DNA of 64,000 bases from Hippasteria phrygiana (Eukaryota; Echinodermata; Asteroidea; Valvatida; Goniasteridae). A program made the position numbers and the translations under genes. The DNA lies in assembly GCA_037893225.1 (NCBI GenBank), contig JAZGUH010000186.1, forward strand, positions 62,001 through 126,000. The letters run 5' to 3'. Below the pieces are notes generated by a model. The model did no database searches. It was given only the letters and a program-made list of their open reading frames with translations, and had not been told where the DNA came from. Positions 1 to 11,729 of the stretch are shown one piece after another (position 1 is the stretch's first letter; the number at the start of each line of letters is the position of its first letter).

Positions 1-72
1 AATGACAACACTGAGGAGCCTCCGCCTAACCCATCGGATCAATCGGAAAGCTCAGGGTTCTTAGAGGACATT

Positions 73-1086
73 GTGCAGGACTTCAGCGATGGCGATAAGA
101 CTGGCCCACGGGTGAAACCTGAATTGGCCAATATGATTAACGCCATGTTGAAAACGACAATGGCCGACGCAAAAGTCACTGAGAAAGAAAAACTGTACCT
201 TTATCCAGAGAATTGCGACGCAATGGCTGGAATTAAAGTTAATTCCGAAATCTGGGGCAAGATTCGAACAACCACCAAACGAGAAGACTTGAAACTTCAG
301 AAAACACAGGGACTTCAACTTAAAGCCTTAGTACCCTTGCTTCAGGCTGTTGACACTCTGGTCGACGTAAAAACGGGTAAAATCGATAAAACAACATGGG
401 ATCCGACCGATGTCACTCGCAAGTGTGTGGATGCCATTGCCCTAGTTGCGACGTCTTATTGCGACATAACTCAAAAACGCCGTGACTTTATCAAGCCAGA
501 CCTTAACGCTCAGTATCGGCAAATTTGTGCTGAACACATTCCCGTCACAAAATTTCTCTTTGGAGACGACTTGCCCAAGCAGGTTAGCGATATTAACGCA
601 ACAAAACGTATGGGACAGAAATTGGCCCCTGACACAGCTACATCATATCGGAAACATGGCAGCTATTACCGAGACAGCTACAGAGAGTGGCCAAGAAATA
701 ACTATTCAAGAACATTCCCATGCCCATCTCGGTTCTCCACGGCCTCAAAAAAGTGGAACAACTACGGCACAGGTCCGCCGTCAGCAGACACGGTCAAGAG
801 GCAACCAGAACAAATGGACATCGGGCAGGATGTAGCCTTGTTGACCCCACCAGGCGGGGTAAGCATGATCAATGCTCAGTCATTTAAAGCAGGTAGACTG
901 AAAGAGTTTGCACCTAACTGGAAAAAACTTACTTCTGACAAATGGCTCCTAGACCTAGTAAAAGGTTACAAAATCGAACTTATTGCAACTCCAGTGCAGG
1001 AGAAAAAACCTCGTGCTCTACGTCTTAACGGTCCAAAAGAAGAGCACGTCATAAATTCTGAGGTCCAGAAGCTACTGAAACTTTGA
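73..1086 (+). pseudogene. DIRS gag-like region fused to the N-terminal part of the reverse transcriptase
   Basis: The open frame of 337 codons has two parts. Residues 1 to about 255 look like a DIRS gag-like (ORF1) protein, with a basic, Arg/Tyr/Ser-rich stretch around residues 190-235. Residues from about 275 (ending near the KEEHVINSEVQKLL segment) resemble the lead-in of a DIRS reverse transcriptase, where a W..LT.D.W+L..V.GY pattern comes before the fingers domain. The true start may lie upstream, because the element enters the window already running. The frame stops at 1084-1086, and RT similarity resumes immediately in another frame (QHSGGEF, then VRPKKDGTFRMILNLQQLN), so a frameshift separates it from the next block. 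Confidence 0.75.
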
Positions 1087-1727
1087 TTGTTGAAGCGCAA
1101 CACTCCGGGGGCGAATTCTTATCAACTATATTTGTCCGCCCAAAGAAAGATGGAACATTTCGTATGATTTTGAATCTACAGCAGTTAAATGAATCGGTTG
1201 AATACCATCATTTTAAAATGGAGGGTTGTTAGACCTAATTGCTATATGGCGTCTGTAGATTTACGCCATGCATATTATTCAGTGGCTATTGACAAAAGGT
1301 ATCAACCTTTCCTCCGGTTTGAGTGGAAAGGAAATCTCTTTCAATATACATGTTTACCAAATGGTTTGGCATCAGCACCACGTGTGTTTACCAAATTACT
1401 TAAGCCAGTGTATGCCTCGCTACGGCAAATGGGGCACATATCAGTTGCATATATTGATGATTCATATTTGCAAGGTAGTTCAGTTCAGGAATGTGAACGA
1501 AATGTACGAGACACCGTTGCATTACTTGCCAATCTTGGGTTCACAATTAACGGCGATAAGTCTGTACTTACCCCTACCCAGAAACTAGTGTATTTGGGAT
1601 TTGTCATTGACTCATTGAATATGACGGTTTCTTTGACACAAGAAAGAGCTATTGGGCTAAAGACAGCATTTCAATCTTTGTGTAGTAACAAAAAACCAAT
1701 CATAAGAGACGTTGCTCATATAACGGG
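1087..1727 (+). pseudogene. DIRS reverse transcriptase, fingers and palm (broken)
   Basis: RNA-dependent DNA polymerase of the DIRS element. From 1087 to 1233 one frame carries the fingers region (PKKDGTFRMILNLQQLN, then YHHFKME). From about 1200 another frame carries the catalytic palm: motif A in MASVDLRHAYYSV, motif B in LPNGLASAPRVF, and the YxDD box as YIDDS. It ends with KLVYLGFVID and the thumb start. A frameshift near 1225 joins the two parts. The coding frame runs directly into the Polinton insertion at 1728, and the same frame resumes after the second target duplication at 11730, which shows the insertion cut this gene. Confidence 0.88.
1722..1727. repeat. Left target-site duplication of the Polinton (aacggg)
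   Basis: The six bases aacggg directly precede the left inverted repeat (agtagtgcac) and recur at 11724-11729 directly after the right one. Six-bp duplications are the rule for Polinton/Maverick elements. Confidence 0.92.
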
Positions 1728-4700
1728 AGTAGTGCACACCGTCTGAATAGGTAAAACCCCGCCCCCTTTTTTGTGCACGTCCTATGGGGATTGCGGAGGG
1801 GGTGTGGCTAGATTTGAGGAGCCGATTTGAATAGCCGGTTTGAGCAAGTTGGATCGATCCCATTCGTGTAGGAGGGGTGTTGACTTGCGTAAACGAATTC
1901 AAGACAGTGATTAGGCAATAGACAATTATGGAATCGTATTCTAAGAATGAGTTTCGAGGTTACTGGAATTTCAGAAATGACTGTTTGTGTCAAAGTTAAG
2001 AATCAACCCTGATATAAAATGCCACTGAGCAATGGGAACGTCCGCACGTACAATGGAACAACCCGCTGTATTAATGACTCACCTTCGTAGTCTATTGTCC
2101 AATCGCGCGCACGGACGGGTTGTACGTGTGCAGACATGTTTGTACCGGTCATAATGTTTGTGATGGCTGAAAACAAAACATACGTTTTCTTCTTAAAAAT
2201 TGTGGTAAAGGAACGCTTATCGGTGAGCAGCACGGTATAGTCCCAAACTACGAAGATATTCACTGTAAATTCTAGAGAGCTAATATAATCCATACGTCCT
2301 ACCATGGCCGGCCCGGCGGAGTGATGGGCAGCCCCCACAATGGTCGCACCGATAATCCTCATATCTTATCTGGTGCAACACCAGTTGCACAAAGGATATC
2401 CGGCCACATCATTGCCGCCAGAACCTTCCAAGTAAATTTGTACGCAAAAATACATAATATCGCGTGTGCGATGGTCGTATAGGAGAAACAAAATTTTCAC
2501 GTAGCTCACTGTATAAGAAAATGTATACGGTTCACCTGTATTGTGACATGGAGGAAGGTCCTTCCTCCATGATTGTGACAAGTATGCACCCTACGCGTTG
2601 TCCATGTACATGTACGTTGACCGATCACAGTTTTAGTTCGATGAACCAATCTTAAACTTTAATCCCCAGATAAAATCTCCCATTAAAGATGGTGTTTGGT
2701 CATATCGATTACTTATCTTTAACCACAAAACCTACATGCGCGCATGTACAGTTCGCGCATGTTCGCGTTAGCCGGAATATCGCCGCGAGTTGAAAAGATT
2801 ACACCACAAGAAAAACGTAACTGCATTTGGTTTTGTCTAATATAATAGGGTGAGCCACGGTCTAGGAGCGTGCCGTGCGCACCTGTTTACTAACAATATA
2901 GCTGATGATGATGTTACGTGATGTTGACCATTATGCAGCTATAATAGGCACGTCATTACCCGCTCGACATAAACGTTGCAACGTTAATTGTACAAACAAA
3001 CACAACAAAGATGCTAAGGTGACCTTGGTGACTGTCAAACGGCATGGCTTCACGCTTTGTCTATACACGAAGTCTATGATATGCGCCATGTAAACCCATT
3101 CCATTTTGCAATAAAACTCGAATATATTCAATGTTTGTTCAAACGTATCTATTTACTTATATACTTTTTAAAATCTTTGTCCATATACATGTATCGAGGA
3201 TTCTCTTAATCGTCAATTCCATAATTGGAGACATTTACTTTAAAATGGAAGAACATTAGGACAGGTAGTAAATTTACATGACACGATTGGGAAATATTCA
3301 TCGGTTCTGGCCCCGCTCTTTCAAATCTTAGAGGAATCGTAGAGTATCATATCTGTTTTTTTGTTTAGTTATAAAAAAGTCCAAAAGTGGGGACAAAGTG
3401 CGAAGAATTTATCCTTCTATACACGTGTTGGCGCAATCGGTCACCTCGGTTCAATAGCAAACCTCTAATGAGTAGTTAGGCCTCTTTTTGCTTAACAGGC
3501 TATGGTCGACGGTTATACGCACGCCCTTTCATGTAAACAACATTGCGTAAGAGCTATTAGCAAAGTAATCCCTTATTTGTTATTCTGACCTCACACGTAC
3601 GACCATGCACGTCCAAAGAAAGTTGTGACGGTTAAAGGTTGTTGCTCCTAAATTTACTTCTTTTATTGGACCAGGAAGTACAAAGTAAACAATAACGGGT
3701 TTCAAAAGTATGCGTAAAAAACAAATTCGCGTAAAATTAAACGATAAAACGTCAAATTGGAAACTTGCAAAGTAAATTTAAAAGTGATATAAAAAATATA
3801 AATGTACAAATGAAAAGTAAATACGTAAAACATATGGTAAAATAACTCTCATTGAACGTTAAAATATTTAAAAAATCACGAAACAGAATACGAAACGATG
3901 TAAAACTCTAAACTGAGCGGCTAAATAGTGTAAAACACAAATCAAACTAAAACAAAAATTGAATAGGGCCTGCAAAATAAATATTCAGCGTAACAAAAAG
4001 TTTCAGACAAAATGTGTACAATTAGAATAGAAAAGTGTTGTTTTTTCCTCTCTTTTTGGGTTACTAATACTATTCTTATAGTTGTTATTGTATTATTTTT
4101 GGTATTTTTGCATTACTTTTATATTTTATCGCTGATATTATTTCTTATAGTAGGGTATATACTAAACACTAATACTTATACATGTACATACACTTGATTT
4201 GGTTATGTCATCCCACACAAGGCCCAATATGCAAATACAAGTACCCAAAGATAAAACTAAGAAAATATGGCTATTACGAGGAGGCAAACTACAAGTATCA
4301 ATATATTTAAAATAAAATAAAATAAGAATACAAATAAATAGATAACGTGGATGCCTAAAACCAACCGGAATTTACAGGAATGCCTTAAGTGGTCAACGGG
4401 AAATTTCAAGTTTCAAGTATTTTATTTCATTCGCACTTCGAACCATAAAATTACCTAACATTGCATTAATCAAACTTGGTAAAATAAAAAAAAAAATTAT
4501 ACCGTACATGGAAAACTTGCTAAGAGTAAAACGTGTTTGCAATAAATCAGAATTATTTCACACCTTCAACGTCGCAGTCCATTAATATAGAAATACCAAA
4601 CAAAATTAAGAAATGTAATAGGCCTACATGTAAATAAATAAATAAATAAATAATCATCAAACTGATTACAGATTTATAGTTCCAGATCTATTGGTCAGGG

Positions 4701-4993
4701 TCACATCAAAACAACCATTGTTGAGGTTTATTGCGCAATGTGTTGTAAAATAGTTTTATATAAAACAAGAAGAAATAATTTTTTTTTTATCTATCCGTTG
4801 TTCGGATACGTTCTTGAGTTATGATCTATTTCTCGAGTTCCAGACCTCTGATGAGTCAAGATCGGTCACGAAAAAAAATGCACTGCCGTCACAAAACATA
4901 TATATATATATATATATTACAGGCGATTACGACACATAATATTGCGTCTCTGGCTGTATAGCCAATCAACTCAATACAACTCCATTGATTTGC
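1728..4993 (+). repeat. Left terminal inverted repeat of the Polinton
   Basis: This arm is the reverse complement of 8361-11723. Paired positions sum to about 13451 over most of the length (for example 4012 with 9438). Pairing is close until about 4875; then a length difference (left 4876-4945, right 8401-8575) interrupts it, and about 40 bases pair again up to 4993. AT-rich, with poly-A tracts and a (ta) run near 4903. No gene is recognised, apart from the decayed reading frame listed separately. Confidence 0.9.
1808..2581 (-). other. Unrecognised, mostly open frame in the left arm (mirror of 10870-11640)
   Basis: On the - strand one reading frame stays open across about 250 codons with only two internal stops, running towards the outer end of the element. 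It is the mirror of the better described copy in the right arm. I do not recognise the protein. The two arms differ at a few bases here, including one changing a Lys/Cys-type codon (TDKRSF in the left, TDECSF in the right). It could be a decayed arm gene or chance. Confidence 0.25.
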
Positions 4994-5189
4994 TTTGCAC
5001 CGGATGAGCGTTTAAAGTTCAACACATGCGTTTCGATATGGCCTACCACTATGAACATCTAACAAAAGAAACCCCACGCAGTCCTTTGTTACAAACAAAG
5101 GACTGCGTGTGTTTTCTTTTGTTAGATGTTCATAGTGTACTAGAGGCATTTCACTTATCGACAGTTTTGTCATTGTAGCGGGGCACTGT
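4994..5189. repeat. Long perfect-looking hairpin just upstream of the polymerase
   Basis: Bases 5047-5091 (starting cactatgaacatctaac) are almost the exact reverse complement of 5095-5138, separated by a few bases, giving a stem of about 43 bp. It lies about 50 bp before the polymerase start region. It could be a tiny MITE, since its ends are inverted repeats next to ta dinucleotides, or a structure belonging to the element (regulation or replication). The sequence alone does not decide. Confidence 0.8.
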
Positions 5190-7730
5190 ATGGCCTCCAC
5201 AACAAACAACATTACAACATTACGTAAGACCTGCTGTAAGGCCTGTATGATAAACTGTCATACACACAACTTGTATGGACCCATTGTCCTGTTTTCGCAA
5301 TTGTCATTGGGACAGATTTTGGTGGCGTCTAAAGACCATGCAAACTCTATCATCTTCAAAGGTCCACCAGCCGACAAACAGATATGTTTGTATTATCACC
5401 ACGGGCACTATGACGTTATCACCAAGATGCCGGCCTTTGTAAACCGCAGCTACTTTTGTGTCACGTGTCTGAAAGGGTTCGATCACCCCGAAGACCATCG
5501 ATGCAAAAACTCTTGCAAGCTGTGTTTTCAAGCCAACTGCGTGGAGGAGGAGTGGACCTACTGTCGTGACTGCAATCGCCATTTCAAAAGTTCGACATGC
5601 TTTCAGAATCATTTGATGAGAAACAGTCGAGGCACGTCCGTTTGCACGACACACTACAGGTGCAAGGATTGCAGTCAGTTCATCAGCCGGTCGCATCATA
5701 GAGTCAAAGAGCACGTGTGTGGCGAAAAATATTGCATCGTTTGCAAAGAGTACGTCTTACAAGATCATCTCTGTTACATGCAGCCTACCGTGGAAAACGG
5801 TGCAAAAACAGCCAAAGAGATGGACGGTCAGCCAAAAGAAAAGGAAGAGAACTGCGAAAATGAGACATCTTACATCTTCTTTGACTTTGAGTGTATGCAG
5901 GAAACTGGGATCCACGAACCCAATTGATGCATCGCTCACAAAGTATGCGGCGAATGCTTATACATGTACAGAGAAGACGTCTCTTGTCAACGTTGCGGGG
6001 ACAGAGAGCACGTGTTTCAGGGACCCGACACTCAAAAGAAATTTTGTGAATGGCTGTTTGGGGAAGAAAATGCTGGAGCCGTTGTCCTATGTCACAACGT
6101 CAAGGGCTATGATTCTTTTTCATTCTCCGATACTTGTATGATAATGCAGTTCTTCCCGAAGTCATTCTGAATGGTGCGAAGGTCATGAGCATTAAGGTGG
6201 CAGTCAATGATATGAAGTTTATAGACTCCCTTAATTTCCTCCCCATGGCACTCGCTAAACTACCCGGCGCATTCGGCCTGAAGGAGTTAGCTAAAGGCTA
6301 CTTCCCCCACTTCTTTAATACAAGGGCCAATCAAGAGAAAGTCCTGCCCAATCTTCCCGATATGCGATACTATAACCCTGACGCCATGAAACCCGCCGAC
6401 CGACAAAAATTCAAGGAGTGGTACGATCTGCACCGAAATGACCCCTTTGATTTCAGACAGGAAATCATTAAATACTGTCGGTCAGATGTTGATGTTCTCC
6501 GTCGTTGCTGTCTGCGTTTTAGAGCACTTTTCATGGAGACAACGGCGGATGATACCACCCCTGGCATTGACCCCTTCCAGCACTGCATCACCATCGCCTC
6601 TGCGTGTAACTTGGTATACCGGACCAAGTACTTGGATCCCGACACCATCGGCATCATCCATCCCCAGGGATACCGGTCAAACGACAGGCAGTCCGTCAAG
6701 GCGCTCCAGTGGCTGAAATGGATGGCACATAAAACCGGTCAATATTTTGAGGTAGATGGGATGAAGACCGTCATGGAGTTCCATGGATGTATTCATCATG
6801 GACACACGTGCTTATCACGTGAAACAAAACACCCCTTCAACAGCCTGACCATGGAGGAACTCTATCAGAAGACGCTGGAGAGACGCAAGTTCATCATCGA
6901 TCACGGCTACCAATACATCGAGCAGTGGGAATGTGACTTCGATGCCGAGCTAAAGGAAGATACCGCTATGAGAAATTTTATATCGGTCTTTTATATCGCT
7001 CAGAGCACTGGCTAAACTTATGCTGAATAGTTTTTGGGGCAAGTTTGGTCAGCGACCCAACATGGCGAAGACGACCCACATTACCGATCCTTCCGAATAC
7101 TTTGAGATGATGACGAGAGATGATATTGTGATCAGCAGCGCTAATTTTGTCTCGGAGGAAATGGTTGAAGTCCAGTGGCAGAATACTGAAGATTTCGTCG
7201 AGCCCTCTGGACGCACAAACGTAGTCATCGCGGCTTATACAACGGCACAGGCTAGGCTCAAACTTTACGAACTCTTAGAGGATCTAGATCGTAGGGTATT
7301 GTATTACGACACCGATAGTGTGATATATATCAGCCGAGAGGGAGAATGGGACCCCGACATTGGGGATTATTTGGGGGAACTCACCAACGAAATTGATTCT
7401 GACAACCATATTTCATCATTTGTGTCGGGCGGACCCAAAAACTATGCTTATAAATTGGCTAAGCCAGATAAAAGCGGGAACACGACCTTCTGTAAAGTCC
7501 GCGGAATAACATTAAATTATCGCAACCAGTCGATCGTGAATTTCGACAGAATGTTTCAAATGGTCAACAATATCGGTCCACACAAAGTACAAGTCGTTGA
7601 CCCCTATAAAATATCAAGAAATAAGAAAACGGTTAACATCGAAACCAAAGAAGAAAAGAAATTTTATCGGGTGGTTTACACTAAACGGGTCCAAGGCCAA
7701 AACTTTGACACACTACCATATGGTTATTAA
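5190..7730 (+). pseudogene. Protein-primed DNA polymerase B of the Polinton (broken, palm motif A deleted)
   Basis: A family B, protein-primed replicative DNA polymerase that would copy the linear element from its ends. Order seen: N-terminal Cys/His-rich zinc-binding region (5340-5780, many CxxC pairs); exonuclease motif I FFDFE near 5878; exo II HNVKGYD near 6091; exo III YCRSDVD near 6473; a region with EFHGCIHHGHTC; palm motif B with NSFWGKFGQ near 7024; motif C YYDTDS near 7303; a C-terminal part ending LPYGY. Breaks: an in-frame stop at 5925-5927, a frameshift near 6115, and near 6990 an abrupt join that skips the stretch normally holding motif A (SLYP) and its surroundings, by my estimate some hundreds of residues. 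Without motif A it cannot polymerise. The start is uncertain. Confidence 0.9.
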
Positions 7731-8360
7731 TAACACACTTTCGATGTCGTAATATCATGAATTGTTATAAAGTATAGCAAAAGAAGTTGTGCAAATATCA
7801 ATACTTCACTAACTGTGTGTAAATATATAGAAATTCCATTGTCGACTTGTACTGTTCCTTTTGATAGTCGGACTACGATTTTACTCGCTAACAGTTTAGG
7901 TATATGCAGACCAAAACACTGGTAATTAACACTGATTATAAGGCGTTCAAAACCGAAACAGATACGTTAAAATTGCCGTACGATTACACATGCATAATGT
8001 TCGGTTGTTTTCACCGAGAGGTTTTTACTTGACGGTTTGTTGACACAACCGGTTGAGTGATTTATTGTCAAGACAAAGAAGTGGGTGTTTCATAAACTAT
8101 ACCGGGTTAAATATTATAAGTAACTAATAGACTTTCAGCTAATATGTACTCTATTTTAAAGTTTACTGTGGCAAATCCCATAAAAGCGTCATAAATTTAC
8201 TGGTTTCACGTGATAGTCTGACTTTCTTCTTGCAAATGGTCTTTCCAATTATCAAATATTTAATAATCTTTGTGTATTACACGATACTATTTACGTAGTT
8301 AGGCATATGACTTATTTTTAACATTATAAAGATTAAGATTTGTGTACTTGAAGTGAGTGT
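7731..8360. other. Non-coding stretch between PolB and the right arm
   Basis: AT-rich sequence after the polymerase stop. I see no gene or recognisable repeat; it has no partner in the left half of the element. Confidence 0.6.
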
Positions 8361-11300
8361 CAATGGAGTTGTATTGAGTTGACTGGCTATACAGAGACAC
8401 ACTATTCCACACAATGTAATCAGTTTTATGTTTATTTATTTATAACATTTCTTACCCAGGGTGTGCCCAAACTAGTTTCAATGGGCCCTTGCATACATTT
8501 TTAATTAACAATATTTACACAGATACAAGAATATTTACCTGTGAATAAATCCACTGTTGACTGATGTCGACTAAGTTGACTGATCTTGACTCATCAGATC
8601 GAGAAATAGATCATAACTCAGGAGCGTATCCGAACAACGGATAGATAAAAAAAGGATTATTTCTTCTTGTTTTATATAAAACTATTTTACAACACATTGC
8701 GCAATAAACCTCAACAATGGTTGTTTTGATGTGACCCTGACCAATAGATCTGGAACTATAAATCTGTAACTATAAATCTGTAATCAGTTTGATGATTATT
8801 TATTTATTTATTTATTTACATGTACATGTATTACATTTCTTAATTTTTTTTTGTATTTCTATATTAATGGACTGCGACGTTGAAGGTGTGAAATAATTCT
8901 GATTTATTGCAAACACGTTTTACTCTTAGCAAGTTTTCCATGTACGGTATACATTTTTTTTTTTATTTTACCAAGTTTGATTAATGCAATGTTAGGTAAT
9001 TTTATGGTTCGAAGTGCGAATGAAATAAAATACTTGAAACTTGAAATTTCCCGTTGACCACTTAAGGCATTCCTGTAAATTCCGGTTGGTTTTAGGCATC
9101 CACGTTATCTATTTATTTGTATTCTTATTTTATTTTATTTTAAATATATTGATACTTGTAGTTTGCCTCCTCGTAATAACCATATTTTCTTAGTTTTATC
9201 TTTGGGTACTTGTATTTGCATATTGGGCCTTGTGTGGGATGACATAACCAAATCAAGTGTATGTACATGTATAAGTATTAGTGTTTAGTATATACCCTAC
9301 TGTAAGAAATAATATCAGCGATAAAATATAAAAGTAATGCAAAAATACCAAAAATAATACAATAACAACTATAAGAATAGTATGAGTAACCCAAAAAGAG
9401 AGGAAAAAACAACACTTTTCTATTCTAATTGTACACATTTTGTCTGAAACTTTTTGTTACGCTGAATATTTATTTTGCAGGCCCTATTCAATTTTTGTTT
9501 TAGTTTGATTTGTGTTTTACACTATTTAGCCGCTCAGTTTAGAGTTTTACATCGTTTCGTATTCTGTTTCGTGATTTTTTTTAATATTTTAACGTTCAAT
9601 GAGAGTTATTTTACCATATGTTTTACGTATTTACTTTTCATTTGTACATTTATATTTTTTATATCACTTTTAAATTTACTTTGCAAGTTTCCAATTTGAC
9701 GTTTTATCGTTTAATTTGACGCGATTTCTTTTTTTACGCATACTTTTGAAACCCGTTATTGTTTACTTTGTACTTCCTGGTCCAATAAAAGAAGTAAATT
9801 TAGGAGCAACAACCTTTAACCGTCACAACTTTCTTTGGACGTGCATGGTCGTACGTGTGAGGTCAGAATAACAAATAAGGGATTACTTTGCTAATAGCTC
9901 TTACGCAATGTTGTTTACATGAAAGGGTGTGCGTATAACCGTCGACCATAGCCTGTTAAGCAAAAAGAGGCCTAACTACTCATTAGAGGTTTGCTATTGA
10001 ACCGAGGTGACCGATTGCGCCAACACGTGTATAGAAGGATAAATTCTTCGCACTTTGTCCCCACTTTTGGACTTTTTTATAACTAAACAAAAAAACTGAT
10101 ATGATACTCTACGATTCCTCTAAGATTTGAAAGAGCGGGGCCAGAACCGATGAATATTTCCCAATCGTGTCATGTAAATTTACTACCTGTCCTAATGTTC
10201 TTCCATTTTAAAGTAAATGTCTCCAATTATGGAATTGACGATTAAGAGAATCCTCAATACATGTATATGGACAAAGATTTTAAAAAGTATATAAGTAAAT
10301 AAATACGTTTGAACAAACATTGAATATATTCGAGTTTTATTGCAAAATGGAATGGGTTTACATGGCGCATATCATAGACTCCGTGTATAGACAAAGCGTG
10401 AAGCCATGCCGTTTGACAGTCACCAAGGTCACCTTAGCATCTTTGTTGTGTTTGTTTGTACAATTAACGTTGCAACGTTTATGTCGAGCGGGTAATGACG
10501 TGCCTATTATAGCTGCATAATGGTCAACATCACGTAACATCATCATCAGCTATATTGTTAGTAAACAGGTGCGCACGGCACGCTCCTAGACCGTGGCTCA
10601 CCCTATTATATTAGACAAAACCAAATGCAGTTACGTTTTTCTTGTGGTGTAATCTTTTCAACTCGCGGCGATATTCCGGCTAACGCGAACATGCGCGAAC
10701 TGTACATGCGCGCATGTAGGTTTTGTGGTTAAAGATAAGTAATCGATATGACCAAACACCATCTTTAATGGGAGATTTTATCTGGGGATTAAAGTTTAAG
10801 ATTGGTTCATCGAACTAAAACTCTGATCGGTCAACGTACATGTACATGGACAACGCGTAGGGTGCATACTTGTCACAATCATGGAGGAAGGACCTTCCTC
10901 CATGTCACAATACAGGTGAACCGTATACATTTTCTTATACAGTGAGCTACGTGAAAATTTTGTTTCTCCTATACGACCATCGCACACGCGATATTATGTA
11001 TTTTTGCGTACAAATTTACTTGGAAGGTTCTGGCGGCAATGATGTGGCCGGATATCCTTTGTGCAACTGGTGTTGCACCAGATAAGATATGAGGATTATC
11101 GGTGCGACCATTGTGGGGGCTGCCCATCACTCCGCCGGGCCGGCCATGGTAGGACGTATGGATTATATTAGCTCTCTAGAATTTACAGTGAATATCTTCG
11201 TAGTTTGGGACTATACCGTGCTGCTCACCGATGAGTGTTCCTTTACCACAATTTTTAAGAAGAAAACGTATGTTTTGTTTTCAGCCATCACAAACATTAT

Positions 11301-11723
11301 GACCGGTACAAACATGTCTGCACACGTACAACCCGTCCGTGCGCGCGATTGGACAATAGACTACGAAGGTGAGTCATTAATACAGCGGGTTGTTCCATTG
11401 TACGTGCGGACGTTCCCATTGCTCAGTGGCATTTTATATCAGGGTTGATTCTTAACTTTGACACAAACAGTCATTTCTGAAATTCCAGTAACCTCGAAAC
11501 TCATTCTTAGAATACGATTCCATAATTGTCTATTGCCTAATCACTGTCTTGAATTCGTTTACGCAAGTCAACACCCCTCCTACACGAATGGGATCGATCC
11601 AACTTGCTCAAACCGGCTATTCAAATCGGCTCCTCAAATCAAGCCACACCCCCTCCGCAATCCCCATAGGACGTGCACAAAAAAGGGGGCGGGGTTTTAC
11701 CTATTCAGACGGTGTGCACTACT
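8361..11723 (-). repeat. Right terminal inverted repeat of the Polinton
   Basis: Reverse complement of 1728-4993. It starts with the inner segment caatggagttgtattgag (partner of 4945-4993), has a roughly 170-bp unpaired segment at 8401-8575, then pairs closely to the outer end gtgcactact at 11723. A palindromic hairpin built on catggaggaagg/ccttcctccatg lies at 10880-10905. The arms differ by only scattered bases by eye, whereas the polymerase between them is badly damaged. Confidence 0.9.
10870..11640 (+). other. Unrecognised, mostly open frame in the right arm
   Basis: One + strand frame runs from the ATG at 10870 to about 11640 with only two stops (11083-11085 and 11446-11448), so it could be a decayed gene of about 250 codons coded in both arms of the element. 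The middle part (11089-11448, 119 codons) begins MRIIGATIVGAAHHSAG and has hydrophobic and basic patches. I do not recognise the family. Chance openness cannot be excluded; the region is less AT-rich than its surroundings, which by itself makes stops rarer. Confidence 0.3.
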
Positions 11724-11729
11724 AACGGG
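11724..11729. repeat. Right target-site duplication of the Polinton (aacggg)
   Basis: Matches 1722-1727 exactly and directly follows the gtgcactact end. The DIRS reading frame continues straight after it. Confidence 0.92.

Larger units (their letters stand above)
1728..11723. mobile_element. Polinton/Maverick-type element with giant inverted repeats and a single PolB gene
   Basis: The element is 9,996 bp long. Its ends are exact inverted repeats beginning AG (agtagtgcac...gtgcactact), it is flanked by a 6-bp duplication, and it carries a protein-primed family B DNA polymerase. All three match the Polinton/Maverick (adintovirus-like) class. It differs from full Polintons (usually 15-25 kb with integrase, packaging ATPase, protease and capsid genes): I find none of those here, only the polymerase between two inverted repeats of about 3.3 kb. 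The polymerase is itself broken, so the copy is non-autonomous. It lies inside a DIRS reverse transcriptase and is therefore younger than that DIRS insertion. Confidence 0.88.

Noticed and set aside
5719..6141. Separate + strand frame of 140 codons inside PolB
   Set aside because: Overlaps the zinc-binding and exonuclease I part in the wrong frame; it has no motif of its own.
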